From positions 21,769,372-21,833,371 of the forward strand of contig NC_044922.1 in NCBI RefSeq assembly GCF_003576645.1: a stretch of 64,000 nt of DNA. Reading direction: 5' to 3'. This document shows, piece by piece, positions 35,808 to 46,699 of the stretch. The notes below the pieces were generated by a model, which was not told where the DNA came from, did not search any database, and was given only the letters and a program-made list of their open reading frames with translations. This DNA is from Ipomoea triloba. Lineage: Eukaryota > Streptophyta > Magnoliopsida > Solanales > Convolvulaceae. Position numbers and translations under genes: made by a program. Position 1 is the stretch's first letter. The number at the start of each line of letters is the position of its first letter.

Positions 35808-36215
35808 TGGTTGAAAAAATCGCTAGGCGCCCGGGGAGCGCCTAGCGCCTAAGTGCCGATTAATCGCCGCCTAAGCGCCCGTGTAATTTTTATTTTATTT
35901 TGTATTTTTTATAAATTTGTTCAAAATTTTTTACTTTTTTTAAGACTCATAATTATAACTATTTAATACCTTAAAAGTTAATACTAAAATAATAAATATT
36001 AACTTATAAAACATCTAGAGTTTGAACAATTTAGGGTTATTTCGCTCAAAACGATGTCGTTTTGAGTGAAATAACTCATTTTATAAAAATGAACAATAGC
36101 TAATCGGCCAACTAGGCGGCCTAGTTGGTGCCTAAGAGGCCTAGGAGGTCAACGCCTAAGCGGCCTAGGCAGTGCTTAGGCGGCCGCTTAGCCGGTTGAT
36201 CGCCTAGCCTATTCT
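35808..36215. mobile_element. MITE rich in GCCTAGGCGG words, nested in the LTR
   Basis: The left end ATGGTTGAAAAAATCGCTAGG and the right end CGGTTGATCGCCTAGC are imperfectly inverted. The interior has many GCGCCTAG, GCCGATTAATCGCCGCC and GGCCTAGG words and a central AAACGATGTCGTTTT palindrome. A related copy in opposite orientation lies at 45490-46640. It is non-coding, about 400 bp, and its class is uncertain. Confidence 0.55.
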
Positions 36216-36776
36216 ATTCCATTAACTTGCCTCCCAATCCCTCCACACTCCAAACTCTTCACCATTCTTCTTCTCCAGGAGAACATCAAGCTAGCTAGGA
36301 GGCAAGGCATTGTAAGATCATCCATTCTCCTTCATCTCTGCATTTTTCTTCTTCATTTTTCTTCTATTTCCACCTTCCTATTTCCCGATGCTATGTGTCT
36401 GTTTATATGTGTATATGTTGTTGTGCTGGCTTGGAGTTTTGGGGTCTTAAGAAGTGGTGAAAGAGAAAATCTAACTTGGGGATTAGCAATGGAAGACTCT
36501 TGAGGTTGAGGCTAGCTTTGAGGTATAAACCATCAAAACCCAAAATCTATGTATTTTATTGTGATGCTCTGTAAATGTGAGTTGTTTGCACTGTTTTTGC
36601 TTGTTTGATGCTTAGTAATGTTGTGATAAATGGTGTAAAGTGTTATGTTGTTGAGCAAATGATGTTTGAATGCTATAATGATGTTGTTGGATGATTTCTC
36701 GTTTGAGAAAATGGAGTTTTCTAATGAAATGTTGCAGATGAGGGGGCTACTGCCTCAATATGTTGTTGAGCACGCA

Positions 36777-36884
36777 GGGCTGGCCACATGGCTGGAAGCC
36801 CTATCGGTCAGACCTGCCTGTTAATGGAAGGACTAGCCACAAGGCTGGAAACCCTATCGGCCAGACCTGCGCGTTAAGTGGCAC
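36777..36884 (+). repeat. 54-bp tandem duplication, GC-rich
   Basis: The unit contains GGCTGGAAGCCCTATCGG and CAGACCTGC and occurs twice back to back (36777-36830 and 36831-36884). It lies within the LTR-like sequence. Confidence 0.75.
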
Positions 36885-37025
36885 GCGAGAGATGGCGGGG
36901 CTTTGAGCCTTGCCGTCTCATGCCATGGTGCGCGGGCTTTGCGCAGCAAGCCCTGCCATGTGGTCCGTGTAGCCATGGGCCCTAACGTGCAGGGCGCGCT
37001 TCTTGTCCTACACATTTAGGTTCTA

Positions 37026-37690
37026 GTAATGTTGACATACTTTGTATACCCTAATAGTTTGGGTTTCAAAAATCACTCTGATCTACACCTAGAGTTCTAG
37101 TACACGAAGAGAATATGAGCTTTGAGAAATGCACAAGGTAAGCGCAACAATTGCCAATGAATTATGCATGCCATATTAGCTTTCATATTCTCATGTTTTT
37201 TAATAACAAGTCTCTCTAGGGTAGGGGATTTCAAGGGCAGCATTCTCATAAAAAATGTTTTGCGTGTAGATTCACTAAATGAATCAATCTCTATGTTAAG
37301 CAGTTTTAGATTACAAGTCTCTCTAGGGTAGGGGAGTCCAAGAGCAGCATTCTCATAAAAAATATTTTACGTGTAAATCCACTAAATGAATCAATCTATA
37401 TATTGCTAAGCATTTTCAGATCTTTATTAATGATGTTACCATCTGGATTCCACATTAGTCTTTCAGTGGCTTCAATAATGTCATGAGAAGGACATATTAA
37501 TGATGCATGTTTTGGAGCTTTGAATCCCTTCACAATCATCCAAAACCAGCTTCTAAAGATTAGGAATACTGTAAACTAAATTCAACACCATCAAAAACTA
37601 ATAAAGTGACACCAGGAAATACACTAATAGCATTTATTGGAAAATATAATCAAGATTATCTATATGACTTGGTGAGGAAGTTCAAAGATT
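37026..37690 (-). pseudogene. F-box/FBD pseudogene fragment, duplicate of 20990-21880
   Basis: Collinear with 20990-21560 on the minus strand (shared TATACCCTAATAGTTTGGG, GCGCAACAATTGCCAATGAA, ACATATTAATGATG). Here an internal piece is duplicated: the segment with TCTCTCTAGGGTAGGGGA occurs at about 37207 and again at about 37315, each followed by CATTCTCATAAAAAAT and CACTAAATGAATCAATCT. The frame is destroyed. Confidence 0.7.
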
Positions 37691-37729
37691 TGGGATAGAG
37701 ACCAGTGCTAATTTCAAAAAATATATTTC

Positions 37730-39025
37730 CACTATGGATAAGCTAAGCCATTGAATCTGGATTATATTCTTAAACATCTTCAAGCAAGAATCCTTCATAA
37801 CTCTTGAAGCAGCACTTTTGTCATCTTTGTCAAACCACCTACCCAACTATAACTCAACAAGAATGAGAAACATGTTAGAGAAAACAAAGAATCAAAACAC
37901 TCCAGGCGTGTATAAGATTAAGATGCACTATCCTACATATTTTTAATCACCTTATATAAGCAACTTAGATGAAACTTGTTAAAAAAATTACTCAGGTTGC
38001 AACGAGATAATTCAATAAGGGGAAGAAAAGTTATGAAAAATCTCAAAATTCTCTCAAACTAATATTGTAGATAGCAACATTTTCACAAAAAGCATTTCAA
38101 TTGTGCATCCACAAAACTGTTTAATCTTGATTGTTTTAAGCATTTTTAGATCCTAATTAATAATGCAACTGTCTGGATCCTTCAAAAGTCTTGAAGGAGC
38201 TCCTATATCATCATCTGAACATGTCTACAACAAATAAAATAAATAAATAGCATGTACAACCATGAGGAAATAAAGAAAACAAAAATCACTACTGCCAAAT
38301 ATATACTCTATATAGGTTTCACTTACTGCTTTAATGTCCAGTTCACATAGGTTGGGAGATTTTTGAAGCAACTGCAAAACACCCCTGAGCTGCTTTTCAT
38401 TGGCAAAGTCAAAAGGATGCAGTTTGATTACTTGCAGATTTATTGCAGTTGGGAAAGAGGCTACTTCAACATCTTCTTCCCACTTATTACTAAAAAAATA
38501 AAAAAATAAAAAAAAGAAGAAGAAGAAGATAATATTAAAAGAACTGTAACAAACCAGAAGGAAAAGAATATTAAATTTGTCAATACTAGAAGGAAGAGAG
38601 ATTCTCACCAACAAGAAGCTGGCATCCAGGCAAAGAACCTTAATGGCTTTCAAATGAAGTCCAATCCATCTGGATTCAACCCCATGACCAGTAATAGACA
38701 AGCTTTCAAGTTTTGGAGCGTTGATCTTAAAATTACTGATCCCTTGACAGTGATTGAAATCCAGCTTCTCAAGATTAGGAAGTGTAGACACAATTCCATT
38801 AGCATTATCATTAAAAACAACACAAAGAAAGCTAATGAACTGAAATAGGGAAAATTAGAAGGAGCATTTATTGGCAATCAAAAGCCAAACGGTCGAGTCT
38901 CAGCTGCTTGATTGTCGGGCACAAGACTATACAAAATGGCAGCTTATAATGACGTTCCAACTGAGCATCATGAGAGATTTTTAGTTCCTCAACGCCATTT
39001 AATGAGAGATTATACAAAATGTGTT
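37730..39025 (-). pseudogene. 5'-truncated F-box/LRR/FBD pseudogene
   Basis: On the minus strand, the 3' part of exon 1 is readable at about 39025-38612 (LPNLEKLDFNHCQGISNFKI, APKLESLSI). It ends in a conserved donor (GTTGGTGAGAATC), and exon 2 follows at 38490-38320 (FPTAINLQVIKLH, LLQKSPNLCELDIKAV). Two FBD exon scraps lie downstream, at about 38200-38080 and 37850-37740. The F-box and the first LRRs are missing: homology stops near 39025, where a small inverted-repeat sequence begins. Non-functional. Confidence 0.7.
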
Positions 39026-39067
39026 TTGACTTAGAAACACAATTTATATTCTAGAAGTTCACAATTC

Positions 39068-39145
39068 TAATACTAAAAATATACAAGTTATACGTCGTTT
39101 AGGACCAGGGTCTACATTGCAAGATGGACCCTGATCCATGATACA
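39068..39145. mobile_element. Short foldback resembling MULE ends
   Basis: ACAAGTTATACGTCG, then GGACCAGGGTCTACATTGCA, and in inverted order GGACCCTGATCC..GATACAAC. The pattern resembles the ends of the element at 61281-61833 (GTTATACTGTGG, GGTCCACAATGCATTG), with nearly the whole interior missing. It marks the truncation point of the adjacent F-box pseudogene. Confidence 0.4.
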
Positions 39146-39159
39146 ACAACTCAATTTCT

Positions 39160-39620
39160 TTTGCATGCGGAAATAAAATAGAAATAAAATCATTTTTCAA
39201 GGCCCACACAAGGATTGCTTTCACATCTCATTTAGCTACATCTTTTGCATGCGGCATATTTTGAGAGCAACATCTTCACAAAAAGTACCTGATCCACTAA
39301 ATGATTCAATCTTGATTGTGTTAAACATCTTCATATTCGGAAGACCCCTTACAAGTGTTGGAAGAACCAATTACACAGTTGTGGGCTCATATTAAAGATG
39401 CATGCTTGATTTGCTTGAAGGAGCTGAGGGACCAATTTGATTGTCACCTGGCCTTGTGAATGTGAAAACAATGAAGATATATTTAAACAAATAAAATAAG
39501 CATTGGTCATACAGTGGCAGAGCATATATACTTTTAATCAAATTACTACTTTTCTATGTTGCATACAAAGATTACGGACTGAACCTATGGATCGGAGATT
39601 CACCATAGTAAAGTCCTAAA
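39160..39620 (-). pseudogene. FBD exon scrap and duplicated flank
   Basis: The FBD-like segment at 39245-39350 (minus strand; words TTTTGAGAGCAACATCTTCAC and AATCTTGATTGTGTTAA) is embedded in sequence shared with 51555-52010, including AAGGCCCACACAAGGA, GAAGACCCCTTACAAGTGTT and GTCACCTGGCCTTGTGAA. The two blocks are copies of the same decayed gene end. Confidence 0.6.
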
Positions 39621-40070
39621 AGGCTAATCCCTCTCTACCAGTGATATCCTTTTCAGATGATTATAACCTGGTGATAATTTAGTGTGATATAGCCACTGAT
39701 GGTCATTCCACTTTAGGTGTTTCATTATCTGCACCTTCACTTACACCACAAAATTCAGCAACAGAGAGTGGTTTGCCAGATGAAACTCAAAAATGAATTT
39801 CATAATATTCAACCTAGAAGATCTACAAGACAAAGGTATATTCCTGTTAGATTAATACTGTGATTCTGTGATACATGACAAGTCTTCTTCACACTCTTTA
39901 CCGCCATAGAGCATTCATAGCTGCATCTCCTCTAATTCTGAGCCAAAGACATATAATGATACCTTGGATCCTATGTTCTTTAGTAAGCATCATTTTGTAG
40001 GCCGGGATTTTTGAATCTGCAAGCAAGCAGTAGAGTCAAATTCAAGAATGATCACTTTATTTTCAAATAC
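39620..40070. other. Intergenic, no gene seen
   Basis: Nothing recognisable; not clearly repetitive within the window. Confidence 0.4.
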
Positions 40071-40074
40071 ATAG

Positions 40075-40126
40075 AAGCTGCTTCAAGACTTTTGGAGGAT
40101 CTGGATGGTTACATCATTAATCAAGG
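40075..40126 (-). pseudogene. Short FBD exon-3 scrap abutting the next gene
   Basis: On the minus strand it encodes GYIINQ preceded by AASRLLEDLD in reverse order of position, i.e. the first codons of an FBD exon, joined directly to the 3' end of the intact gene at 40117. This marks a deletion or unequal-crossover breakpoint between two tandem copies. Confidence 0.55.
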
Positions 40127-41615
40127 CTAACACCATGGGTATCCATCCAGTCCTCACTCATACGTGCATAGTCATTGCTAGTGCAAACAATTTGTGCGTT
40201 TGGAGATGCACGAGGGAAGCATTCCAACTTCCCTTGGATTTTTCTCACCACCTCGGAGGCATTCTTACGCAAAGACTCCACAATAACAACTCTCTCTAGC
40301 CCAGGGGATTTTGAGAGCAGCGTTTTCACAAAAAGCATTTCGAGTGCGGGTTGATCACTGAATGCTTCTATCTTAATTGTGTTAAGCATCTGCAGCTCTT
40401 GAATAAATAAGCAACCGTTTTGATCCTCCAAAAGCCTTGAAGCACCTTCTTGGTCATCCTTCCTATTGAACTATAACTCAAGAAGAAATGAAAAACAAGC
40501 ACAACTGTGAGGACATTTGAAAAAGCAAAACAAGAAGAATCATACATGATTGCCAAATATATACTCTACCTCATCCGCCATAATCCATAGTTCACATAGG
40601 TTGGGGCATTTTTGAAGCAATTGCATAGAAACGATGAGCTGCTTCTGACAACTAAAATCTAATTCATATAACTTCAGCACTCGCAGATTTATTGCAGTTG
40701 GAAACATAGATTCATGCATAGACTAGAAAAATAGGAAATAAGAAACAAAATTAGCCACCACAAAAACTTTAACAAAATAGAAGGTAAAGAATTATATCTA
40801 TCCATCCATTTGCCAAGTAAAATGAGTTAGATTCTCACCGACAACGAATAGCCACACAACCAAAGAGTCTTAATGGCTTTCAAATGCGGTGCCAACCATC
40901 TCGAATCAAAGTCATCATCAATAGGACAAATAACAGAAAAGATTTCAAGCTTTGGAGGGCTGATCTTAAATTTATTGATCCCTCCACAATAGTCGAGAGC
41001 CAGCTTTTCAAGCTTAGGAATACTAATACTAGAGGCAATTCCATTAACACTGCGGTTAAATACAACATTGAAGAAAGCTAATGAAGTGACATTGGAAAAT
41101 ATACCACAATCATTTACAGGCAAATAACAAAAGGGACCTTGGACTATCAGTTTCTTAATTGTCCTGCAAGAGAGTAAACAAAATGGCAGCTTATAATCTG
41201 GCTCTACATCACATAATAAAGATAAGTTAAGTTCCTCCACACCATTTCTTGACAGAAAAAGACACCACTTATCAATATCATATTGCTGCGGCAACGGAGA
41301 AGGATAACATTGAGCGTTTATCTCTAGCGTAAATTTCCTAACAGGTCCAGCACGGGAAAAGAGGATATTATTGATTATGTTGACGAGGGTTCTAGCTTCA
41401 TCATCTTGTGACTGTTCGAAATTTTGCACGAATTCCTCATCCAATGCAAGCCGCCCATGCTGCAACCAAACATGATTCCAGTGCCTTGAGAGCAGAGCAG
41501 TTTTGGCGGCGTCTCGGGTGGGCAAACACTCCAAAATTCTGTCCTTTACCTCTACGGGCAGCTCACTTATTAAATCCCTACTTGCATCCGGTAGGGTTTT
41601 GAGTTGCTGAGCCAT
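40117..41615 (-). CDS. F-box/LRR protein with FBD domain, intact (427 aa, three exons)
   Basis: Predicted SCF substrate receptor. Exons on the minus strand are 41615-40839 (777), 40722-40570 (153) and 40470-40117 (354), all in phase 0. Introns of 116 and 99 bp are the same sizes as in the gene at 32434. It starts MAQQLKTLPDASRDLISELP; the F-box covers about residues 12-48 (DRILECLPTRDAAKTALLS, then W-N-H-V-W). Exon 1 has LRR-like blocks (GVEELNLSLL, IPKLEKLALDYCGGINKFKI). Exon 2 carries LLQKCPNLCELWIMADE. Exon 3 is the FBD (QMLNTIKIEAFSDQ, LLSKSPGLERVVIVE, FPRASPNAQIVCTSN). It is very similar to the 433-aa gene at 33 kb, with differences concentrated in LRR positions. The upstream flank (41620-41800) has no insertion, unlike its sister gene. 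Confidence 0.88.
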
Positions 41616-41829
41616 TAAATTGAAAGAACAGTGAGGCGTCACTCGAAATCAAAACCTAAAATCGTTCTGATGTTTGGTTTGGTTAGGAAATCCGAAGGGA
41701 AACGGAGCAGCCGCCGGTGGAGCTGAGTGGAGACTGGAGAGAGCGAGAGAGTAGAGGGCAGAGAGACGGCTGAATCGCAGGGCTTAAATCCATAAGCAAG
41801 CTTTTTGGGCCTTAGATAAGGGCGTGCAT

Positions 41830-42190
41830 AATAATTTGGTAAATACACGGTTAACTGATAGAACTGAAAGTTTTTGGTTAATTCTTTTTTATAAAATTAT
41901 TTCAGTTTTATTTTTTTGAACAGAAAATTATTTCAGTTCATCATTTATATATTGACTAGTTTTTTCTACCAGGAACGCAAAAACTTATGTTCAATATTTA
42001 TATTTAAAAAATAACTAATAAATTCTTACTAATTAAAATCAAAATTATTAATTCAATATATAATGTCTAAAAATATTATTCTCATTAAAAATATTTAAAA
42101 AAAAGGAAGATAATGATTGGATAGTCTCAATGTTCCAACGATTCACTAAAACAAAAAAATATTGGAACTCATTTTAAAAACAAAAAAGCC
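41830..42190. other. AT-rich intergenic sequence
   Basis: No gene or clear repeat ends; poly-A/T rich. Confidence 0.5.
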
Positions 42191-42288
42191 ATCATATATG
42201 CTGATCTGTCGCAATCTAACTTGGATAAAGCCTCCCTAGCTATGAATAATCCTATTCGCAGATCTTTTAAACGAAGATACCAGGGATT

Positions 42289-42493
42289 GATTTTGGATCC
42301 CATTCAACACCTGAAGACGACAATCAGTTTCAACCTGGACATCATTTACATTAAGATCCTTCAACTAGGGGTGTTCATTCAGTTAACCGAACCGATTTTG
42401 GATCCCATTCAACACCTAAAGACAATCAGTTTCAACCTGGACATCATCTACATTAAGATCCTTCAACTAGGGGTGTTCATTCGATTAACCAAA
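42289..42493 (+). repeat. 105-bp tandem duplication at a MITE border
   Basis: The unit starting GATTTTGGATCCCATTCAAC and ending in the MITE terminus (AGGGGTGTTCATTC..GTTAACC) occurs at 42289-42393 and again from 42394. Each copy contains RNase H fragment sequence plus the first bases of the MITE, so the duplication came after the insertion. Confidence 0.8.
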
Positions 42494-42957
42494 CCGAATT
42501 GACCGAAATTTTAAAATCTTTAACTGTTAACCGAGCCGAAATTTGTGTTACCGAATCAATCGAGCCGAAATTTTTTTCAGTCGGTTAACCGATTAACCGA
42601 ACTTTTTAAAAATAAAATTTAAAATCCTAAAAATAACACCTAAAATAATAAATTTAATTAAAATAAAATACATATTATAATAAATTCATAACAAATTATA
42701 CAAAAATAATACCGCAACAACACTGTAAGTATAGGAATTAGGAATTTAGGGTATTAGTATTACACATAAGTATTTATATTTATTTATTTATATATATATT
42801 AAAAAATTCCAATTAACCGTTAGATTAATTCGGTTAACTGACCGTTTTGAACCGAATTAACGGTTAACCGAAGTTTTAAAATTCTTTTAACCATTAATTA
42901 ACCGAACTTTTTCGGTTCGGTCGATTAACTAATTTTTTTCCATAATTTGCACACCCT
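42469..42957. mobile_element. MITE with GGTTAACCGAAC repeats
   Basis: Left end AGGGGTGTTCATTCGATTAACC; right end GGTCGATTAACT..TTGCACACCCTT (inverted AAGGGTGTGCAA). The interior repeats GGTTAACCG / CGGTTAACC on both strands around an AT-rich centre. It is about 490 bp, non-coding, inserted in the RNase H fragment. The pattern resembles common short plant MITEs beginning GGGTGTTCA; the superfamily is not determined. Confidence 0.6.
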
Positions 42958-43389
42958 TACCGTCATCCACTTTAAAGCTTCCCTGTCTTCAATTGCTTCT
43001 GCTTCCCCAAGTTTGAAGAGCCCATGCCATAGTATTTTCTTTGCAGCAATAAAACAACCATTTGAGTCCCTTATAACGTAGCCAAACCCCATTTCTCAAG
43101 CTGACTATTATTTGGTATGGACTGGAGTTCCCCAGAATTAACCAAGTAAACCAACGACCAGTTATGAAGAAAAATAGTAGCCTCCTCAATGACTGCTTAT
43201 AGATTCAAAATACTTTACAACATAATACTTACTGAACAACATAGCCACATAGGAAAAAAGGTGCAGCATCCTAATCTTACAAGATTTCAACTTCCACCAC
43301 AACCAATGCTTACATTTCTAGTTGCATCAAAATTCTAGTTGCATCAAAATTGAACCCATGGAGCTTCATCATACTAAATTCCTACATGC

Positions 43390-44867
43390 TTAAAACCATC
43401 TGTAATCAAATAGTAAGGACTCATCAGAGTCGTCGCATTCCATACAAACAATCTGGGCTTTTGGAGATGTACGAGGAAAACGCAACAACTCCCTTAGGCT
43501 TTTGACAGCTACAGAGGTATCAATATCATCATATTCCAGAATTAAAACTCTCTCTAGTGCAGGAGATTTCAAGAGCAGCATTTTCACAAAAAGCTTTTCA
43601 GGTTCAGATCCACAAAACCTATCAATCATGATTGTGTTAAGAATCTTCAGATCCTGTTTAACAATGCAACCATTTGGATCCTCCAAAAGTCTTGTAGCCA
43701 TTGATATATCACATAAACATTGCTATCACACAACAAGAAATGAATAAGTGAATAACACATACAACCATGAGGAAATTAACAAGGAAAAGAAACAATCATG
43801 ATTCCAAATATATATATAGTCTATAGGTTTTGTGTCTTACATCATCTGCTACCCCAATCTTCAGCTCACATAGGTTGGGGGAATGTTGAAGCAACTGCAA
43901 AACAAAGGTAAGCTGCTCTTGACATGAAACACTTAAATCATACAACTCAATCACTGGCAAATTTATTGCGGTTGGGAATGTCACTGTGGCTATTTCTGCA
44001 TTTTTACACTTGAAAAAGAAAATCATAGAACACTGTCAATACTTATTATCAATCCATTTGCATAAAGGAAGAGAATGCAAAAGTAGAGATTCTCACCAGC
44101 AACAAATTGGCACTCAAGCAAAGAGTCTTAATTGTTTTCAAATAAAGAGTAAGCCATCTGGATTCAACAAGCTTGTAAGACAGAGGACCAATAACCCTCA
44201 AGCTTTCAAGTTTTGGACTACTGATCTCAAAATTACTGATCCCTTTACACCAACTGAAAGACAGCTCCTCAATATTAGGAATTGTGTACACAATTCCCTT
44301 AACATTATCACTAAATTCAACATTCTTGAAAGCTAATGAAGTGACACTGGGAAATATACAACTAGGGATCGGAAAATCAAAAATGAAATCGCCCAGATAC
44401 AGTTGCTTAATTGTTCGGCACGAGAATATACACGATGGCAGCCTAAGTGGCAGCATATAGTTACGCGAAATAAACAAGCTAAGTTCCTGTAAACCATTTC
44501 TCGAAAGAAAACGACACCACCGATCTAAATCAGACTGCTGGGGATGATGATGCGATGCGTGGAAAAGGAACAGAGTAAATTTCTTAATCGGTCCAGCACG
44601 GAGCATTAGAATATCATTTATTGTGTTAATCTTAGATATACCTTTCTCACCTTCGTACTTTGAGAAGCATTGGAAGAAGTCCCAATCAAACACAAGTCGC
44701 CCATGCCGCAACCAAACATTGTTCCAGTGAGTTGAGAGCAGAGCAGTTCTGGCAGCTTCTCAAGTAGGCAAACACTCCAAAATCCTTTCCTTCACTTCTG
44801 CCGGCAGTTCACTTATCAAATCCCTTCCGGCATCCGCTTCGGATTTTCCCCGACGACGACTCGCCAT
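43390..44867 (-). pseudogene. F-box/LRR/FBD gene, full structure but TGA at codon 36
   Basis: Exons on the minus strand are 44867-44097 (771), 44008-43841 (168) and 43722-43390 (333), all multiples of three, with GT..AG introns of 88 and 118 bp; 424 codons in total. The start MASRRRGKSEADAGRDLISE is normal. Codon 36 (44760-44762) is TGA, where paralogues have CGA (Arg in PTRDAARTALLS): one C-to-T change in a CpG, inside the F-box. All the rest is open, through the LRRs (IPNIEELSFSWCKGISNFEI), exon 2 (LLQHSPNLCELKIG) and FBD (DLKILNTIMIDRF, LLLKSPALERVLIL, FPRTSPKAQIVCME). It would be intact if the TGA is a sequencing error or a segregating allele; otherwise it is a very young pseudogene. Confidence 0.82.
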
Positions 44868-45059
44868 TAAACTGGAAACGGAAGTTAAAATCGCTCGATT
44901 TGAATTCCAATTCAGCACACAAGGTTTTGGAAACAAAAGAATTTGGGACGAAAAAAGAGATTAGGGGAAAAGTGTTAGAAACCCTCGCCTTTGCTATTGG
45001 AAGAAAATAATACTGCGAAGCTTGATTTGGGCCCTTCGGCGGCACGGTTGTTTTCACAA

Positions 45060-45480
45060 TTTTAGTACTGTTTATAATTTTATAACTTTATATTCATAAT
45101 TTTAAAACTTTATGTTTATAATTTTTAAACTCAATATTTATATTTTTTAAATTCTATATTCATAATTAATAGACTCTATATTCACAATTTCAGAATTCCC
45201 TGTTCACAATTTCAAAATTCTCTATTCACAATTTTTTAACCCTATATTCAATAGTATACCACAATTTTTGAATCTATATAACAAAATTGTAAATATAGAG
45301 TTCAAAAATTGTGAATATTGAGTAATGTAATTTTGTATATTGAAATTTAAAATTATGAATTTAGAGTTATAAAATTGTGAACATAGAGTTTTTAAATTGT
45401 CAACATAGACCTGGCTCCATAGCATAATTTGCCATTGGCGGCAACAATGGGCTAAATTGTTACTAGTCTACTAATAATCT
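45060..45480. repeat. AT-rich region with repeated CTATATTCACAATTT words
   Basis: Variants of CTATATTCACAATTTTTAA recur about eight times between 45085 and 45250 in direct order, and in inverted order (AAATTGTGAATATAGAG) between 45280 and 45410, giving an imperfect large foldback. No gene. Confidence 0.55.
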
Positions 45481-45636
45481 GTTGCAAATATCACGAAAAT
45501 CGGCACTTAGACGTTAGGCGATGGCCGGACGCCTAGCATATCATCATAATTAGTGATCTAGGCGTCTAGCCGGCTAGGTAGCCGACTAGACCGCTTAGGC
45601 ACTGACTAGGTTGCCTAGTCGGCTGATTAGCTATTG

Positions 45637-46380
45637 GCTCTATTTGGCAGAGCTTATTTAGGAGCTTATATCTTATTTTAAGCTATTAATAAGCTATAAG
45701 TTCTATTTGGTAATGTTATCAAAATAAGCTAGTAGCTTAAAATAAGAGTTTATTTTGAAAAGCTACTTAACGAGGTAAACTCACTTGCCCAAAGGAAATA
45801 AACCAGCCTAGAGCCTAGATTACCCATAGCTGACCGGCTCAAACCCAAGGGCTTGAGGTTCAAACTCACGACGTCTTAGTCACAGGTGTAACTCTCTTAC
45901 CACTTGGTAAACCAGCCTAGGTTACTCATTTTCTCTTCAATATGTTTGGTTGTAATTTCATTTTAAGATTTGTGTTTGATCATTAATTTTTGTATGAACT
46001 AATTTTTTGAATATAAACATTTTGTTTTACTTTATAAATTTTTAAATATATGTTCTTACTTTAAATTTACCGTTCCACAACAGTAGCGAAAAGTCAGCGA
46101 CATTTAGAGACTCTCTCATCCGCTACTATTGTACAACGGTAGCGAAAAGTCTTTTACAACAGTAGCGGATGTGCAGTTTTGTATTAGTGAAACATACCTA
46201 TTTAAATTTAAAACTATTTAAATTTTATGAAATGTCATTTTTAGTCTTTTTATATTTATCAGCTTATTATCAAAAAACTAATTTTACCAAACACTTTTAA
46301 GCATAACAGCTTTTCAGATTTCAACTTTTAACTACTTTTCAGCTTTCAGTTACCTTTTTAGCTAGGTTTGTCAAACATAG
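45637..46380. mobile_element. hAT-like MITE nested in the GCCTAGGCG element
   Basis: The ends GGCTCTATTTGGCAGAGC and GGTTTGTCAAACATAG are inverted copies of each other. Flanks CTATTG (45631-45636) and TCATTG (46381-46386) look like a decayed TSD; the uninterrupted sister element near 36100 has a single CTATTG at this point (inverted, CAATAG). The interior holds a SINE-like unit and a small foldback with ACAACAGTAGCG / CGCTACTATTGT. Confidence 0.55.
45790..45925 (-). mobile_element. tRNA-derived SINE-like unit
   Basis: Read on the minus strand: GGTAAGAGAGTTACACC (box-A-like) followed by GTGAGTTTGAACC (box-B-like). Too diverged for a tRNA gene. Located inside the nested element. Confidence 0.35.
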
Positions 46381-46699
46381 TCATTGTTCCCTTCATTTTT
46401 AAATGAGTTATTTTCACTCAAAACCTAAATTGTTCAAACTCTAGATGTTTTTAGGTTAATATTATTAGTATTAAATATTAAAGTATTAAATAGTTTATAA
46501 TTATCAAGTGTTAAAAAAAATTTAAAAATAAAAATAAAATAAAAAATACACGGGCACCTTGGCGCCGATTAATTGCCGCCTAGGCGCTAGGCATTCTCCG
46601 AACGTTCGAAGAGCGCCTAGCGATTTTTTAAACCATGCTAATAATAGTAATAAATCATTGGGCTAAAAGTTCAAGCCCAAGGTACAATCATCATTCGAC

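Larger units (their letters stand above)
35353..37025 (+). mobile_element. Probable solo Gypsy-type LTR
   Basis: The sequence starts TGTGACACCCCAAAATAC, a very common start of plant Gypsy LTRs, and has a TATA-like GTATATATAG at 35788, consistent with an LTR promoter. The right border is placed at about 37015-37026 because homology to 20990-21880 resumes there; no matching TSD was seen. A MITE (35808-36215) is nested inside. Near the right end there is a two-copy 54-bp GC-rich repeat (36777-36884). No internal coding region is present. Confidence 0.5.
42195..43105 (-). pseudogene. RNase H (RVT_3) fragment of a LINE-type element, split by a MITE
   Basis: The minus-strand frame at 43105-42961 reads GFGYVIRDSNGCFIAAKKIL, then GEAEAIEDREALKWM: the start of the RNase H domain found at the end of plant LINE ORF2 proteins. 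The next part (KDLNVNDVQVETDCRL, VLNGIQNQS, VSSF) is found at about 42370-42280, beyond a MITE at 42469-42957. Upstream, 43190-43110 may encode the preceding linker. The frame is broken elsewhere. It is a decayed, isolated piece; the reverse transcriptase is not present here. Confidence 0.6.
45490..46640. mobile_element. GCCTAGGCG-type MITE (second copy) with a nested insertion
   Basis: The ends (CTTAGACGTTAGGCGATGG.. and ..GAGCGCCTAGCGATTTTTTAAACCATG) match, in opposite orientation, the element at 35808-36215. The interior (TTCACTCAAAACCT; GGTTGCCTAGTCGGCTGATT) also matches. It is interrupted at 45637-46380 by another element, which explains its length. Confidence 0.6.

Noticed and set aside
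44760..44762. TGA in the F-box as a selenocysteine codon
   Set aside because: Land plants lack selenocysteine insertion; paralogues have CGA at this position, so a nonsense change is the simple explanation.
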